From positions 1 through 37,988 of the forward strand of contig JAFLUH010000012.1 of assembly GCA_022508895.1 (NCBI GenBank): a DNA stretch of 37,988 nt, read 5' to 3'. The position numbers and the translations under genes are program-made. The notes beneath the pieces were generated by a model that was not told the DNA's origin, ran no database searches, and saw only the letters and a program-made list of their open reading frames with translations. The number at the start of each line of letters is the position of its first letter. Positions within the stretch are counted from its first letter, which is position 1. Shown here piece after piece: positions 1-7,062 of this stretch. Source of the stretch: Oscillospiraceae bacterium. Its GTDB lineage: Bacteria; Bacillota; Clostridia; Oscillospirales; Ruminococcaceae.

Positions 1-915
1 ATCGACAATTTCAAAAACGTCAACGATCATTTCGGTCACGCCATGGGAGACGCCGTATTGAAAAAATGCGCGGCTATCCTTGACCGTGAAGTGGGAGATT
101 ACGGAAAAGCGGGGCGCATAGGCGGAGACGAGTTCCTTGTGATAATAGATAATTTTACCGTGTTTGAGGAAGTCAAAAATATTCTCCGAGGTATAAAAAA
201 CAATATACTTCAGGCGTATGTGGAAGAACGTGACGGCTTTTATGTCAGCACCTCCATCGGCTGCGCAATATTCCCGGACGACGTGGACAACTACGACACG
301 CTGTTCGAGGCGGCGGATCATCTCCTGTACCGCGCCAAGCAAAAGGGCAAGAACCGTTATATAATATTTGAAAAAGACAAGCATGGCAGCATCGAAGATG
401 TGCTTCGGGAAGGCGTCGAGAAGCTTGGCGTCGCAGGCAGGCGGGGGCTCACCAAGAGCGAAGCGGTCTGCCGTATCATTGATTTTGACATAAGCGGCAA
501 GGAATACGCACTGGAAAGTATCCTGCACGATATCATGGAATATTTCAGGATCGAGCGCATTGTCGTTTACAATAAAACAGACAGAAAAATCGAGCTTCAG
601 CGGGGGATAACTCCGCCGTCAGAAGAAACCTACAATTCCATAGATTACCTTTACGACAGCGATCTGGGACAGTTCTACAAGGACAATATCATGGTCATCA
701 ACAATATTCAGATGTTCCAGACAAAAAAATGCGATAAAATCTATAACAGCATGATAGATCAGAGCGTGTTTTCCGTTATGCACCACGAGATAACAGGCAA
801 GAGCGGCAAGGTGTATGTGATAAGCTATGAAATGATCACGAAAAAAATAACCTGGAGTATGGAGGATATGTATTTGTACAGACTTCTGGACACTATCTTT
901 GCAAAAAGGCTTTGA
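1..915 (+). CDS. GGDEF diguanylate cyclase, 5'-truncated by window edge
   Basis: The reading frame is already open at base 1 and reads IDNFKNVNDHFGHAMGD, which is the conserved N-terminal half of a GGDEF domain, so the ATG at 43 is internal and the true start lies outside the window. The catalytic GGDEF motif is intact (GRIGGDEF, around bases 112-135). GGDEF enzymes make cyclic di-GMP from two GTP. No RxxD inhibitory site is visible before GGDEF, so feedback inhibition may be absent. The domain ends near base 370 and is followed by about 165 residues I do not recognise, perhaps a second sensory or GAF-like domain. It is the only plus-strand gene here and converges on the muramidase operon, so it is probably not part of the injection-system locus. 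Confidence 0.9.
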   Translation: MDNFKNVNDHFGHAMGDAVLKKCAAILDREVGDYGKAGRIGGDEFLVIIDNFTVFEEVKNILRGIKNNILQAYVEERDGFYVSTSIGCAIFPDDVDNYDTLFEAADHLLYRAKQKGKNRYIIFEKDKHGSIEDVLREGVEKLGVAGRRGLTKSEAVCRIIDFDISGKEYALESILHDIMEYFRIERIVVYNKTDRKIELQRGITPPSEETYNSIDYLYDSDLGQFYKDNIMVINNIQMFQTKKCDKIYNSMIDQSVFSVMHHEITGKSGKVYVISYEMITKKITWSMEDMYLYRLLDTIFAKRL

Positions 916-949
916 GCAGATACTTTGCAAACGCAGCGGCTACTATCAA

Positions 950-985
950 CAGGCAGCTCCGCCTCAACCGAGGAAGAGCTGCCTG
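950..985. terminator. Convergent hairpin between GGDEF gene and GH25 gene
   Basis: A perfect 10-bp stem (CAGGCAGCTC at 950-959 with GAGCTGCCTG at 976-985) encloses a second small CCTC/GAGG stem. It lies between two convergent stop codons (915 on plus, 1030 on minus). The T-run is weak on both sides, so termination may be inefficient. Confidence 0.6.
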
Positions 986-1029
986 TCGTTATATTGAAGG
1001 AGACGGTAATTTGAATATATAAGTGCGAT

Positions 1030-2082
1030 CTATGTCTTGATCCACTGCTTGTCCATCCACGCCAGACGCCCGTTGTAAACGACCTGAGCCCAAGTCCGGT
1101 CGCCCTCCTGCTCGGTTTCGCCCGTGAGATAAACGGTTTTTCCGACGTCCAAAGTGCCAAGCTTCTCCATGTTCACTCCCGGAGAGACCCTGACGTTGAC
1201 GGCCGTGACGGTCAGACCCATGGTGTAGGTGCCGTACTGCTCGAACTGCTTAGCTCCCGTGCCGCTCTCGTCGGTGAGAGCCGAATACAGATTGGTACCG
1301 GCGTGACGGAACCACTGCTGCGTGCCTGATGGGGGCGTCACAAGCTGAGACGCCGCATAGTAGCCGCCATTCACACAGTTTTCACCACTGAAGCCGTTCT
1401 TGTCGGCTCTTCTGCGTTTGGCGGCAGTGCCGAGAGAACGGTATATGGCGTTGCTGTCGGCAGCGATGGGAGCTTTTTGGGGCTGCTTATCGTAATCGAA
1501 ATAGCAGACGTCTCCGTCTACTTTCATGCCGCCTACCTTATCAAGCCCCCACTGCCACATCTTCTGACCGTAGTTGAATTTGCTGCTGGGCTTGTTCGGG
1601 TCTCCCGTCCAGCACGCAAGCCACAGGTCATATTTGCCCACGATCTTCGTTTTGTCCACATAGGTTTCCAGCCATGAAGGGTTGATGTATACGCCTGCGG
1701 TGTAGCCGTACTCCCTGATAATGTCGCAGAAGGTGGTTATGATAGCGGTGCGGGTCGCACTGTCCAGCTTATCTATCTGTTTCTGCTCCTCCATGTCGTA
1801 ATAGACGGGATATGCAGGGGCATAGCGGCCGATCGCACTCAGGCAGGCGTCCGCTTCCTTTTCGGCCTGCTCAACGGTGTAAGCCATGCTGTACCAGTAA
1901 AAGCCGTAAGGCAGACCTGCGTCGGCGGCTCCCTTCGTATGCCTGCCGAGCTGCGAGTCAACGCTTTCGGCACAGCCTGCACGGATTATCACATAATCCA
2001 TGCCTGCGTCCTTTACCGTCTTCAGGTCAAGCCCCTTCTGGCAGTAGCTGATGTCTAATCCTCTTTTCCTTGTACCTTCCAT
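1030..2082 (-). CDS. GH25 muramidase (lysozyme) with C-terminal SH3-type domain
   Basis: The N-terminal 200 residues match the glycoside hydrolase 25 fold, which cleaves the MurNAc-GlcNAc bond of peptidoglycan. The first catalytic Asp is in GLDIS (D10), the DxE pair is in YYDMEE (D96, E98), and the WLACWTG and WQWG segments typical of the barrel follow. Residues about 285-350 look like an SH3b wall-binding domain (VNVRVSPGVNMEKLGTLDVG). There is no signal peptide, so export needs lysis, a holin-like route or packaging. The start has AAGGAGG nine bases upstream. It is the last gene of the operon behind the putative invertible promoter, which suggests a role in cell lysis or wall opening. That role is inferred. 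Confidence 0.9.
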   Translation of the reverse strand: MEGTRKRGLDISYCQKGLDLKTVKDAGMDYVIIRAGCAESVDSQLGRHTKGAADAGLPYGFYWYSMAYTVEQAEKEADACLSAIGRYAPAYPVYYDMEEQKQIDKLDSATRTAIITTFCDIIREYGYTAGVYINPSWLETYVDKTKIVGKYDLWLACWTGDPNKPSSKFNYGQKMWQWGLDKVGGMKVDGDVCYFDYDKQPQKAPIAADSNAIYRSLGTAAKRRRADKNGFSGENCVNGGYYAASQLVTPPSGTQQWFRHAGTNLYSALTDESGTGAKQFEQYGTYTMGLTVTAVNVRVSPGVNMEKLGTLDVGKTVYLTGETEQEGDRTWAQVVYNGRLAWMDKQWIKT

Positions 2083-2103
2083 TGCACTGTTCCTCCTTGC
2101 AGG

Positions 2104-3144
2104 TCAGCTTTGAGTGTCGATCTCGATTTCCAGATTGCCTACTATATCAGTTCCGCCTGATATCTTCAGGGGATTGTTTGCAGGATATGCACCGTTTGAG
2201 GCTATTTCCCCGTAGGGAGCGCTGAGACCGTCGCATCTGAGTATAACGGGGGAATTGATATTTGTCAGATCCTTGTCGTAAATGGGCATTCCTGCCGCTA
2301 TCAGAATGTTTACGTCGGTTTTTTCTCCGTTGCAGAATATCGTTGAAAGAGGAGGCTGAGCAACGCCGCCAATTTTGACGGAAAAATCAAGACATATATC
2401 ATAAGTGAATTTCACGCCTTTAAATTCGGTGATGGGAGCGTACACATACTTTGTGTCCCTTTTTGCTTTTTCCCATTTTTTCGCAAGGCTGACGCCGTCT
2501 ATGTTGGAGGGGAAATACTTTGTCCATGTGTCTATGTGCTTTCCCGAATGGTAGATGTGCATGGTGTTGAAGGAGCTGTCCTTCGTGTGATCGCTTGCGT
2601 TTATTTGCTTCCATACGGTAGTGCCGGCAAAAAATATGAGATTTTTGTATCTGGCGGTGAGCACCGCAATAGGGTTGTCGGAGGTGCCGAGGTGATCCAT
2701 CACAACGTTTCCGTAAATCGCCTTGTGGTAGTATTTGTCTTCATTGAGGTGTTTCCGGTTGTCGTTTATATCATACCAGAAAAACTCCGGCAGTGCGGCG
2801 ACGATAACATAGTCGTTGGGCTTCTGCTCGTCGGTCTGCACCACGTTTTCGGGCAAATCGCCAATCACCTTGCCAAACAGACCGGCAGTCTCCGCCGAAA
2901 GCCTGTTTACCCACCTGATCTGCCTTTCCGCTTTCACCTTATGGAGAGCGTTGTAGTAATCGGCGAGCGCTTGGGCGCTTGCGTTGTCGCCGGGGTTTTT
3001 GTTCCGTTCCGCGTTTATCTTATCGGTGAGCTCCCGGATGTCGGGGTCATTCAAAAAATTTGCTTCAAGGTCATTTCTCCATGTTAAACCGAGTCTGTCA
3101 TTTTCACCGCCGTTGATAAAGGGCAGAAATATTATTTTTTTCAT
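2104..3144 (-). CDS. Nitrilase-superfamily (carbon-nitrogen hydrolase)-like protein
   Basis: The 346-aa protein carries what looks like the Glu-Lys-Cys triad of the nitrilase superfamily: E120 in VIVAALPEFFW, K209 in TWTKYF and C251 in YDICLDF. The spacing (89 and 42 residues) and the hydrophobic strand before each residue fit the family, and VNILIAAGMP follows like the usual strand after the Cys. Such enzymes hydrolyse nitriles or amides or transfer acyl groups. The substrate cannot be told, and an insertion between strands one and two (residues 20-105) makes it divergent. The ATG overlaps the upstream stop by four bases with GGAGG before it, so translation is probably coupled. It has no signal peptide. 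Confidence 0.55.
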   Translation of the reverse strand: MKKIIFLPFINGGENDRLGLTWRNDLEANFLNDPDIRELTDKINAERNKNPGDNASAQALADYYNALHKVKAERQIRWVNRLSAETAGLFGKVIGDLPENVVQTDEQKPNDYVIVAALPEFFWYDINDNRKHLNEDKYYHKAIYGNVVMDHLGTSDNPIAVLTARYKNLIFFAGTTVWKQINASDHTKDSSFNTMHIYHSGKHIDTWTKYFPSNIDGVSLAKKWEKAKRDTKYVYAPITEFKGVKFTYDICLDFSVKIGGVAQPPLSTIFCNGEKTDVNILIAAGMPIYDKDLTNINSPVILRCDGLSAPYGEIASNGAYPANNPLKISGGTDIVGNLEIEIDTQS

Positions 3145-3713
3145 TGGTTTTCCTCCGGATCGTACAGTCCCGACAGGGACATGGTTTTGTCAAAGATTAT
3201 TTTCGTGTTCAATGCGCCTGCAAGTCCCGCTATATGGACTACGATAGGCGCAAGCTCACCGTCACGGGAGGCGAGAGCCATTATCCCGCCCCCGTTCAGG
3301 CTTGCCGCTTCATATCCCTCCAGCTCTCCCTTCGCTTTCAGTCGGACGGTCACCTGACACGCCAGCTTCTCGCACTCGGCGAAAACCCTGCGGCTGTCCT
3401 CAAGGCAGCCGTTCACGCAGTCGTTGACCGCTTCAAGCTGTGAAAGTATGAAGCTCTTTTCCAATGCTCGGTACTCTCTACGGTTAAGCACGGTGTTTTC
3501 AGGCTTGGGCGCACCGCAGACAAGCTTGCCCCTTATGACGGAAAGCTGAGAAGCTATGGGGAGACGGTATTTTTCTGCGGCGGCTTCCAGCTTCCTTACA
3601 AAGCTTATGCTGTCATTTTTCAGCTCGGTCCCGTTTTTTTCAAGTATGTCTATAAGCCCCGACAGTTCGCTCAATATGCCGTCCATGCTCTCCATCACAG
3701 GTATAAGTATCAT
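3141..3713 (-). CDS. Hypothetical protein, 190 aa, helical
   Basis: I do not recognise this family. The sequence is mostly predicted helix with heptad-like Leu/Ile spacing in residues 1-130 (SELSGLIDILEKNGTEL, then EYRALEKSFILSQLEAV). A Gly-rich, more hydrophobic C-terminus follows (SLNGGGIMALASRDG, HIAGLAGAL). There is no signal peptide or clear membrane segment. The start has GAGGGAG five bases upstream. It sits between the DUF2589-like and nitrilase-like genes and is coupled to the latter through a four-base overlap. It probably acts with them, but nothing in the sequence fixes a function. Confidence 0.75.
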   Translation of the reverse strand: MILIPVMESMDGILSELSGLIDILEKNGTELKNDSISFVRKLEAAAEKYRLPIASQLSVIRGKLVCGAPKPENTVLNRREYRALEKSFILSQLEAVNDCVNGCLEDSRRVFAECEKLACQVTVRLKAKGELEGYEAASLNGGGIMALASRDGELAPIVVHIAGLAGALNTKIIFDKTMSLSGLYDPEENQ

Positions 3714-3732
3714 TTGCGCTCCCTCTCTTGCG

Positions 3733-4578
3733 TCAGCTCAGAGACAAGAATCTTTGACCGCCGCTGCCTCTGCCGTCCTCCACTATCAGGTCAAGGTCCT
3801 GTTCCTTTATTTTCAGCGTTATGACCATCTGATTGTATATGCTGCCGTATTCGTTGATATTTCCTGTCCTTGGTTCCACATATACGCCCTTCTCTTTCTT
3901 GAGCATACGCTTGAACTCAAAGAACATCGCCTTTCCCGTTTCTGCTGCAAGCCCATCCAGTCCTTCCTCGTTTACAGGCTGATTTTCGGGCGGCAGTGAG
4001 CTGAGCTCTTCCCTTAAAACAAGTTTAAGATTTTTTATAAAGGCGTCCCTTATATCCAGCAGCTTTATCACCTCAAAGTTGGCAACGCTGAGAAACTTGT
4101 TCATAGGTTCCGCTACGTTTTCGGCAACGCGGTTTGCAGACTGCGCAAACGTCTCTTCCAGCTTGTCGCTCAGCTCTATGCCGTTTTCACCCAAGGGCGC
4201 GTCGTTATTGTCCATACCGCCGTCAGGAGTCGCTGCAGCCATTCTGTTCTGAGCCTCGGTCTTCAGCTCGTTTTTCCTTTTGTTGATATAGCTGTTGACA
4301 AACTGATTGTTCAGAATATGGGGCAGCTTCAGCTTTATGGCGCTTAAAACTATCTCACCCATGACCGATTTGCTGTTGTTGTCGGAGAGCACGCTTACCA
4401 CCGAAACGGGGAATTTTATCTCCGCCTCGTTGATGGTGAAATGGGGGACAGGCATTCCCTTTAAGAAAGGGTCTGCGTGATAGCTCTGGCTGAGCGCCGC
4501 GGAATTGGAATCGGCTATCTGCCTCGCATCGGAAATGTCCGATACAAGCTCGCCTATTAAATCACTTAGCATAACCAT
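3733..4578 (-). CDS. DUF2589-like companion protein, 281 aa
   Basis: The N-terminus (MLSDLIGELVSDISDARQIAD, then HADPFLKGMPVPHFTINEAEIKFPVSV) resembles proteins that travel with DUF2589 genes: a short helix, then 'DP-L-G-PVP' and strands of a beta-sandwich. The middle is helical and charged. The last 50 residues turn to strand (GSIYNQMVITLKIKEQDLDLIVEDG). Function is unknown for the whole family. It has no signal peptide or membrane segment. It is the second gene after the invertible promoter, 40 bases behind the DUF2589 gene, with GAGG eight to nine bases before the ATG. A second ATG two codons in is also possible. Confidence 0.65.
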   Translation of the reverse strand: MVMLSDLIGELVSDISDARQIADSNSAALSQSYHADPFLKGMPVPHFTINEAEIKFPVSVVSVLSDNNSKSVMGEIVLSAIKLKLPHILNNQFVNSYINKRKNELKTEAQNRMAAATPDGGMDNNDAPLGENGIELSDKLEETFAQSANRVAENVAEPMNKFLSVANFEVIKLLDIRDAFIKNLKLVLREELSSLPPENQPVNEEGLDGLAAETGKAMFFEFKRMLKKEKGVYVEPRTGNINEYGSIYNQMVITLKIKEQDLDLIVEDGRGSGGQRFLSLS

Positions 4579-4617
4579 TTAAATTACCTCGCTTTGATCG
4601 TTGTTCCGGCTATGGGG

Positions 4618-5565
4618 TCACTTATTCTCGCCGCTGTTTTTCTGCTGCTTATCCGCAGGCTGCTCCGACTGAGCGCTGCTTGACGCCGGGAGCGCCTTTG
4701 TGGAAATGGAATCCTCAAGAATATCAAGTATTCTGGACATTCCGGAGGGGATATCGTCCTGTACGGCGTGCACCTTGATATTCAGCGAGTAGTCCTTCTT
4801 GACCTCCTCCCCGGAAGTGCTTTTCTTCTGGTGGGAAACGGAGGTCTTGAGGTTCGTTGAAGCCTTGAAGCCCCAGCCCTTGTAGCCGAAGTTGGAATCG
4901 GAGTCCACGTTGCTTTTTGAAATGTCGCTGGTGTTTGTGGTGCTGACAGAGTTGATCTTTACGTTGAACTCGATATCCGTGTAATCGATCTTGATAAAGG
5001 GAATGGGCATCATCGTAAGGATCGGGACCTCGATCTGCATCTTCTGATAGACAGCGGGAACGGGAGTTCCGGCTTCGATGACTGTCACTTTGAGCTTTGC
5101 TGAACCGCTCGAGCCTTCCTGAGCAACGGAAACCGTTTTGTTGTTCTCGAGCAGCGTTTCATCGAAGACCTTGGTCAGGCTGACCTTTGTGATGGCTCCT
5201 TCGCTGTTCACCTTGATCTCTGCCTCGGCAATGTCCTTGGAGTTGTCATCGGTTTTGATGATGACGGTCTTCTTATCGGAATAGCCGCTGCCTGCAGCGG
5301 TCACGTCAAGCTTGATCTCTCTTGTTCCCTGTACCTGAGAGGGAGATACCTCCTTGTCATAAGAAAAGGTCACACAGATGGGATCGCCTACGCCGACGGT
5401 GTCGCCCGTGTTGGGGTCCACCTCACCGGGCTTGAAGCCCACGCTTCTGACAAAATTCACCGTAGTTTCCGCTGATTCACGCTGGGCGTTTACCACGGCG
5501 TTGAGAGCGCCGCCGATTATCGCACTGAAATCTATCGACGAAATTTCTTCTGCGGGATTGAACAT
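4618..5565 (-). CDS. DUF2589 family protein, 315 aa
   Basis: The start MFNPAEE is chosen because AAGGAGG lies about ten bases upstream. A longer frame reaches 5619 but lacks a site and would begin inside the promoter region. The N-terminal helix (DFSAIIGGALNAVVNAQRESAETTVNFVRSVGF) is the hallmark of DUF2589. The family's function is not known. A beta-rich region follows, with an insert of about 90 residues (ITKVSLTKVFDETL and neighbours) that looks like a small repeat sandwich. The C-terminus is Ser/Gln/Lys-rich and probably disordered. It is the first gene downstream of the putative invertible promoter, so its expression would be the direct readout of promoter orientation. Confidence 0.75.
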   Translation of the reverse strand: MFNPAEEISSIDFSAIIGGALNAVVNAQRESAETTVNFVRSVGFKPGEVDPNTGDTVGVGDPICVTFSYDKEVSPSQVQGTREIKLDVTAAGSGYSDKKTVIIKTDDNSKDIAEAEIKVNSEGAITKVSLTKVFDETLLENNKTVSVAQEGSSGSAKLKVTVIEAGTPVPAVYQKMQIEVPILTMMPIPFIKIDYTDIEFNVKINSVSTTNTSDISKSNVDSDSNFGYKGWGFKASTNLKTSVSHQKKSTSGEEVKKDYSLNIKVHAVQDDIPSGMSRILDILEDSISTKALPASSSAQSEQPADKQQKNSGENK

Positions 5566-5605
5566 GGCTTTTTTCCTCCTTTTTTGTATTTGTGGTACCA
5601 CGGTC

Positions 5606-5627
5606 ACATTATACAACATTATATTGC
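5606..5627 (-). repeat. Left inverted repeat (recombinase core site, IRL)
   Basis: Read on the minus strand it is GCAATATAA-TGTTG-TATAATGT. It matches the right repeat at 18 of 22 positions, plus an AA pair two bases further out. The outer half carries a consensus TATAAT. The arm AATGCAATATAA recurs as the distal arm of the right site, as expected for two recombinase-binding arms around a short central spacer. Confidence 0.75.
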
Positions 5628-5644
5628 ATTCCCGCTTTGAGCCG

Positions 5645-5675
5645 AAAAGAAAAAAGCCCTGCAGCTGCGGCTTTC
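5645..5675 (-). terminator. Intrinsic terminator of the recombinase gene, inside the invertible segment
   Basis: On the minus strand, GAAAGCCGCAGCTGC and its partner AGGGCTTT form a hairpin (outer stem AAAGCC 5653-5658 with GGCTTT 5669-5674) that runs into TTTTTTCTTTTC. As sequenced it shields the DUF2589 operon from read-through. Inversion would turn it to the plus strand and remove that shield. Confidence 0.65.
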
Positions 5676-5739
5676 CGCAAGGTCACAGGACTTGTTTCCG
5701 TTTTAGGTGAAAAATTTTTTATTTTTTTTAAAAAATGGC

Positions 5740-5768
5740 TTGACAAACGCAAAATAGTGTTGTATTAT
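5740..5768 (+). promoter_or_regulatory. Near-consensus sigma-70 promoter facing the recombinase gene antisense
   Basis: TTGACA at 5740-5745, a 17-base spacer and TATTAT at 5763-5768, preceded by an A/T-rich stretch like an UP element. No plus-strand gene follows. The transcript would run antisense through the recombinase gene that begins its 3' end at 5798. This orientation makes sense only as one state of a switch or as antisense control. Confidence 0.75.
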
Positions 5769-5770
5769 AT
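5749..5770 (+). repeat. Right inverted repeat (recombinase core site, IRR)
   Basis: Read on the plus strand it is GCAAAATAG-TGTTG-TATTATAT. It is in inverted orientation relative to the left repeat, so recombination between them would invert the segment rather than delete it. The site itself is an imperfect dyad: arm GCAAAATA, spacer GTGTTG, arm TATTATATTGC. It overlaps the spacer and -10 box of the rightward promoter. Confidence 0.75.
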
Positions 5771-5797
5771 TGCATTTTTCGGCAGGAGCCGCAGCGT

Positions 5798-6631
5798 TCA
5801 CAGACCAAGCTTGTCCAGCTTTTTTCGCTGCGCTTCCCTGGACGTTCTTGTGTATATCCTTGTGGTCTCTATGGAGCTGTGTCCTAAGATGTCGGCAAGG
5901 TCAACTATGTTGTTGTAGACGCTCATATACGTTCTGGCAAACATGTGGCGGAAGTTGTGGGGGTAGACCTCGGCTTTGTTTACACCTGAGTCTGCCGCTA
6001 TCCTTTTCAGGTTCCTCCACACGACGGAGGGATCGACGGGAGCGGTCCTCTGCTTGTTCCGGAAAAGACTGCCGGAGGTTATCCCGCTTTCTTCGCAGTA
6101 TGTAAGGAGGAGCGCCCGCAGCTCGTCCGGAATAAGAATAGTCCTCAGCTTCGACTTGAAGAATATTTCCGCATAGCCTGCGGCTGCAGCTTCACGGGTG
6201 ATAAATCTCAGCTCACCCACCCGTATCCCCAGACCTCCCAAACAGCGCATTATGAGATACCATTTCCTGTCCCTGTAAGACAGCCTCGTGTGCTCAAGCA
6301 TGGCATGATAATCCGTCACGGACATTTCGCCTGATGAAAAATACGTCTTTTGCCGCCTCATCAGATTAAGGCACAGGTCCTCCCGTCCCAGCCAGCGGAA
6401 ATATCTGTTGGCAGAGATAAGGTAGGAATTGACCGCAGAGCTTTTGTACCTCGATATCAGATAGGATTTGTACGCCATAACGTCCTCAGGCTCCGCAGTG
6501 CGCTTGTTCAAAAAAGCAAACAGACGCTCGACGTCGCTGATGTACTTTTTTACCGTCAGTCGGCTCAGCTCCTGACTTATAAGGTATCGGCGGTACGCCA
6601 GCCCGTTGCTTTCACAGAAAATTTCGTGCAT
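5798..6631 (-). CDS. Tyrosine recombinase (XerC/D-like, putative DNA invertase)
   Basis: The 277-aa protein has an N-terminal SAM-like core-binding domain (residues 10-85) and a full catalytic domain. The catalytic residues are visible: R137 in GIRVGE, a Lys in the KSKL hairpin (159 or 161), H225 and R228 in HNFRHMFA, H251 in LGHSS and nucleophile Y260 in RIYTRT. At this length it resembles Xer-type and phase-variation recombinases rather than large phage integrases, which have an arm-binding domain. AAGAGGAG lies ten bases before the ATG. It ends 28 bases from the right inverted repeat, so inversion of the adjacent promoter is the most economical role. It could instead be a remnant integrase of an inserted element. 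Confidence 0.9.
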   Translation of the reverse strand: MHEIFCESNGLAYRRYLISQELSRLTVKKYISDVERLFAFLNKRTAEPEDVMAYKSYLISRYKSSAVNSYLISANRYFRWLGREDLCLNLMRRQKTYFSSGEMSVTDYHAMLEHTRLSYRDRKWYLIMRCLGGLGIRVGELRFITREAAAAGYAEIFFKSKLRTILIPDELRALLLTYCEESGITSGSLFRNKQRTAPVDPSVVWRNLKRIAADSGVNKAEVYPHNFRHMFARTYMSVYNNIVDLADILGHSSIETTRIYTRTSREAQRKKLDKLGL

Positions 6632-7062
6632 AACGAAAAAACTCCTCTTATTTATATTCTAAAATTCCCGAGAAGTTTAGTCGACAATGTTACGCTTAAA
6701 CGCATAAGGCAATTTTCGTTTTATTTCAAGCCGTCTTTCGGTTTTTCCCTGTCAGAAGCCAAATTTTTCCTTTTGTTTCTTGATTATACTACGGATAAAG
6801 CACGAAACGTGTCGAAGCGTGAAAGGCGATCGGTAATAATTACGGATTTTTTGTATTTTCGCTGTTTTGCGGCGGATATTTTTTCAATATTTTGGGGAAA
6901 GACTGCTTTTCGCATTTACGGAGGGGGACGATGTCGGATTTTATTTTTTCGGATAAAATAAAAAACCGCAAACTCCTTGTTTGCAGTTTTTGCTTCGCCC
7001 GTATCTCTGCGCTCATTCCGTCGGGAGCATTGACAGACACTTGTAAACGGTCGGGCCGCTTA
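6632..7062. other. Intergenic region between effector and recombinase genes (about 430 bp)
   Basis: This stretch holds no convincing gene. It contains the effector-gene terminator at its right end and an A/T-rich run around 6840-6960. The leader of the recombinase gene must start here. The best minus-strand match is TTGAAA-N17-TATGCG near 6697-6725, which is weak. No copy of the 22-bp inverted repeat is seen in it. Confidence 0.6.
6955..6991. terminator. Bidirectional intrinsic terminator downstream of the effector gene
   Basis: Stem CCGCAAAC (6966-6973) pairs with GTTTGCAG (6979-6986) around a TCCTT loop, with one mismatch. A5 lies on the left and T5 on the right, and the left A/T run continues on the minus strand as TTTTTTATTTT. 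It lies about 75 bases past the effector stop and closes the long injection-system operon. Confidence 0.75.

Larger units (their letters stand above)
5606..5770. promoter_or_regulatory. Putative invertible promoter cassette (OFF orientation as sequenced)
   Basis: Two inverted repeats bound a segment of about 120 bp that holds a TTGACA box at 5740-5745, an A/T-rich stretch upstream of it (5710-5736) and the recombinase-gene terminator. As drawn, TTGACA pairs with TATTAT at 5763-5768 and fires rightwards, away from the DUF2589 operon. On the minus strand the left repeat already supplies TATAAT (5608-5613) but no good -35 box. Exchange within the shared TGTTG core would put TTGACA exactly 17 bases from that TATAAT. 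Transcription would then begin near 5601, about 36 bases before the DUF2589 start. The neighbouring tyrosine recombinase is the natural inverter. The repeat and box geometry is visible; the switching is inferred. Confidence 0.75.

Noticed and set aside
5618-5776. 13-bp direct repeat attatattgcatt at 5618-5630 and 5764-5776, as possible att sites of an integrated element
   Set aside because: The repeats are arms of the two recombinase sites, which are better matched in inverted orientation (22 bp). The segment between holds no element genes.
6697-6725. TTGAAA-N17-TATGCG as the recombinase promoter (minus strand)
   Set aside because: The -10 box matches the consensus too poorly to be called as a feature.
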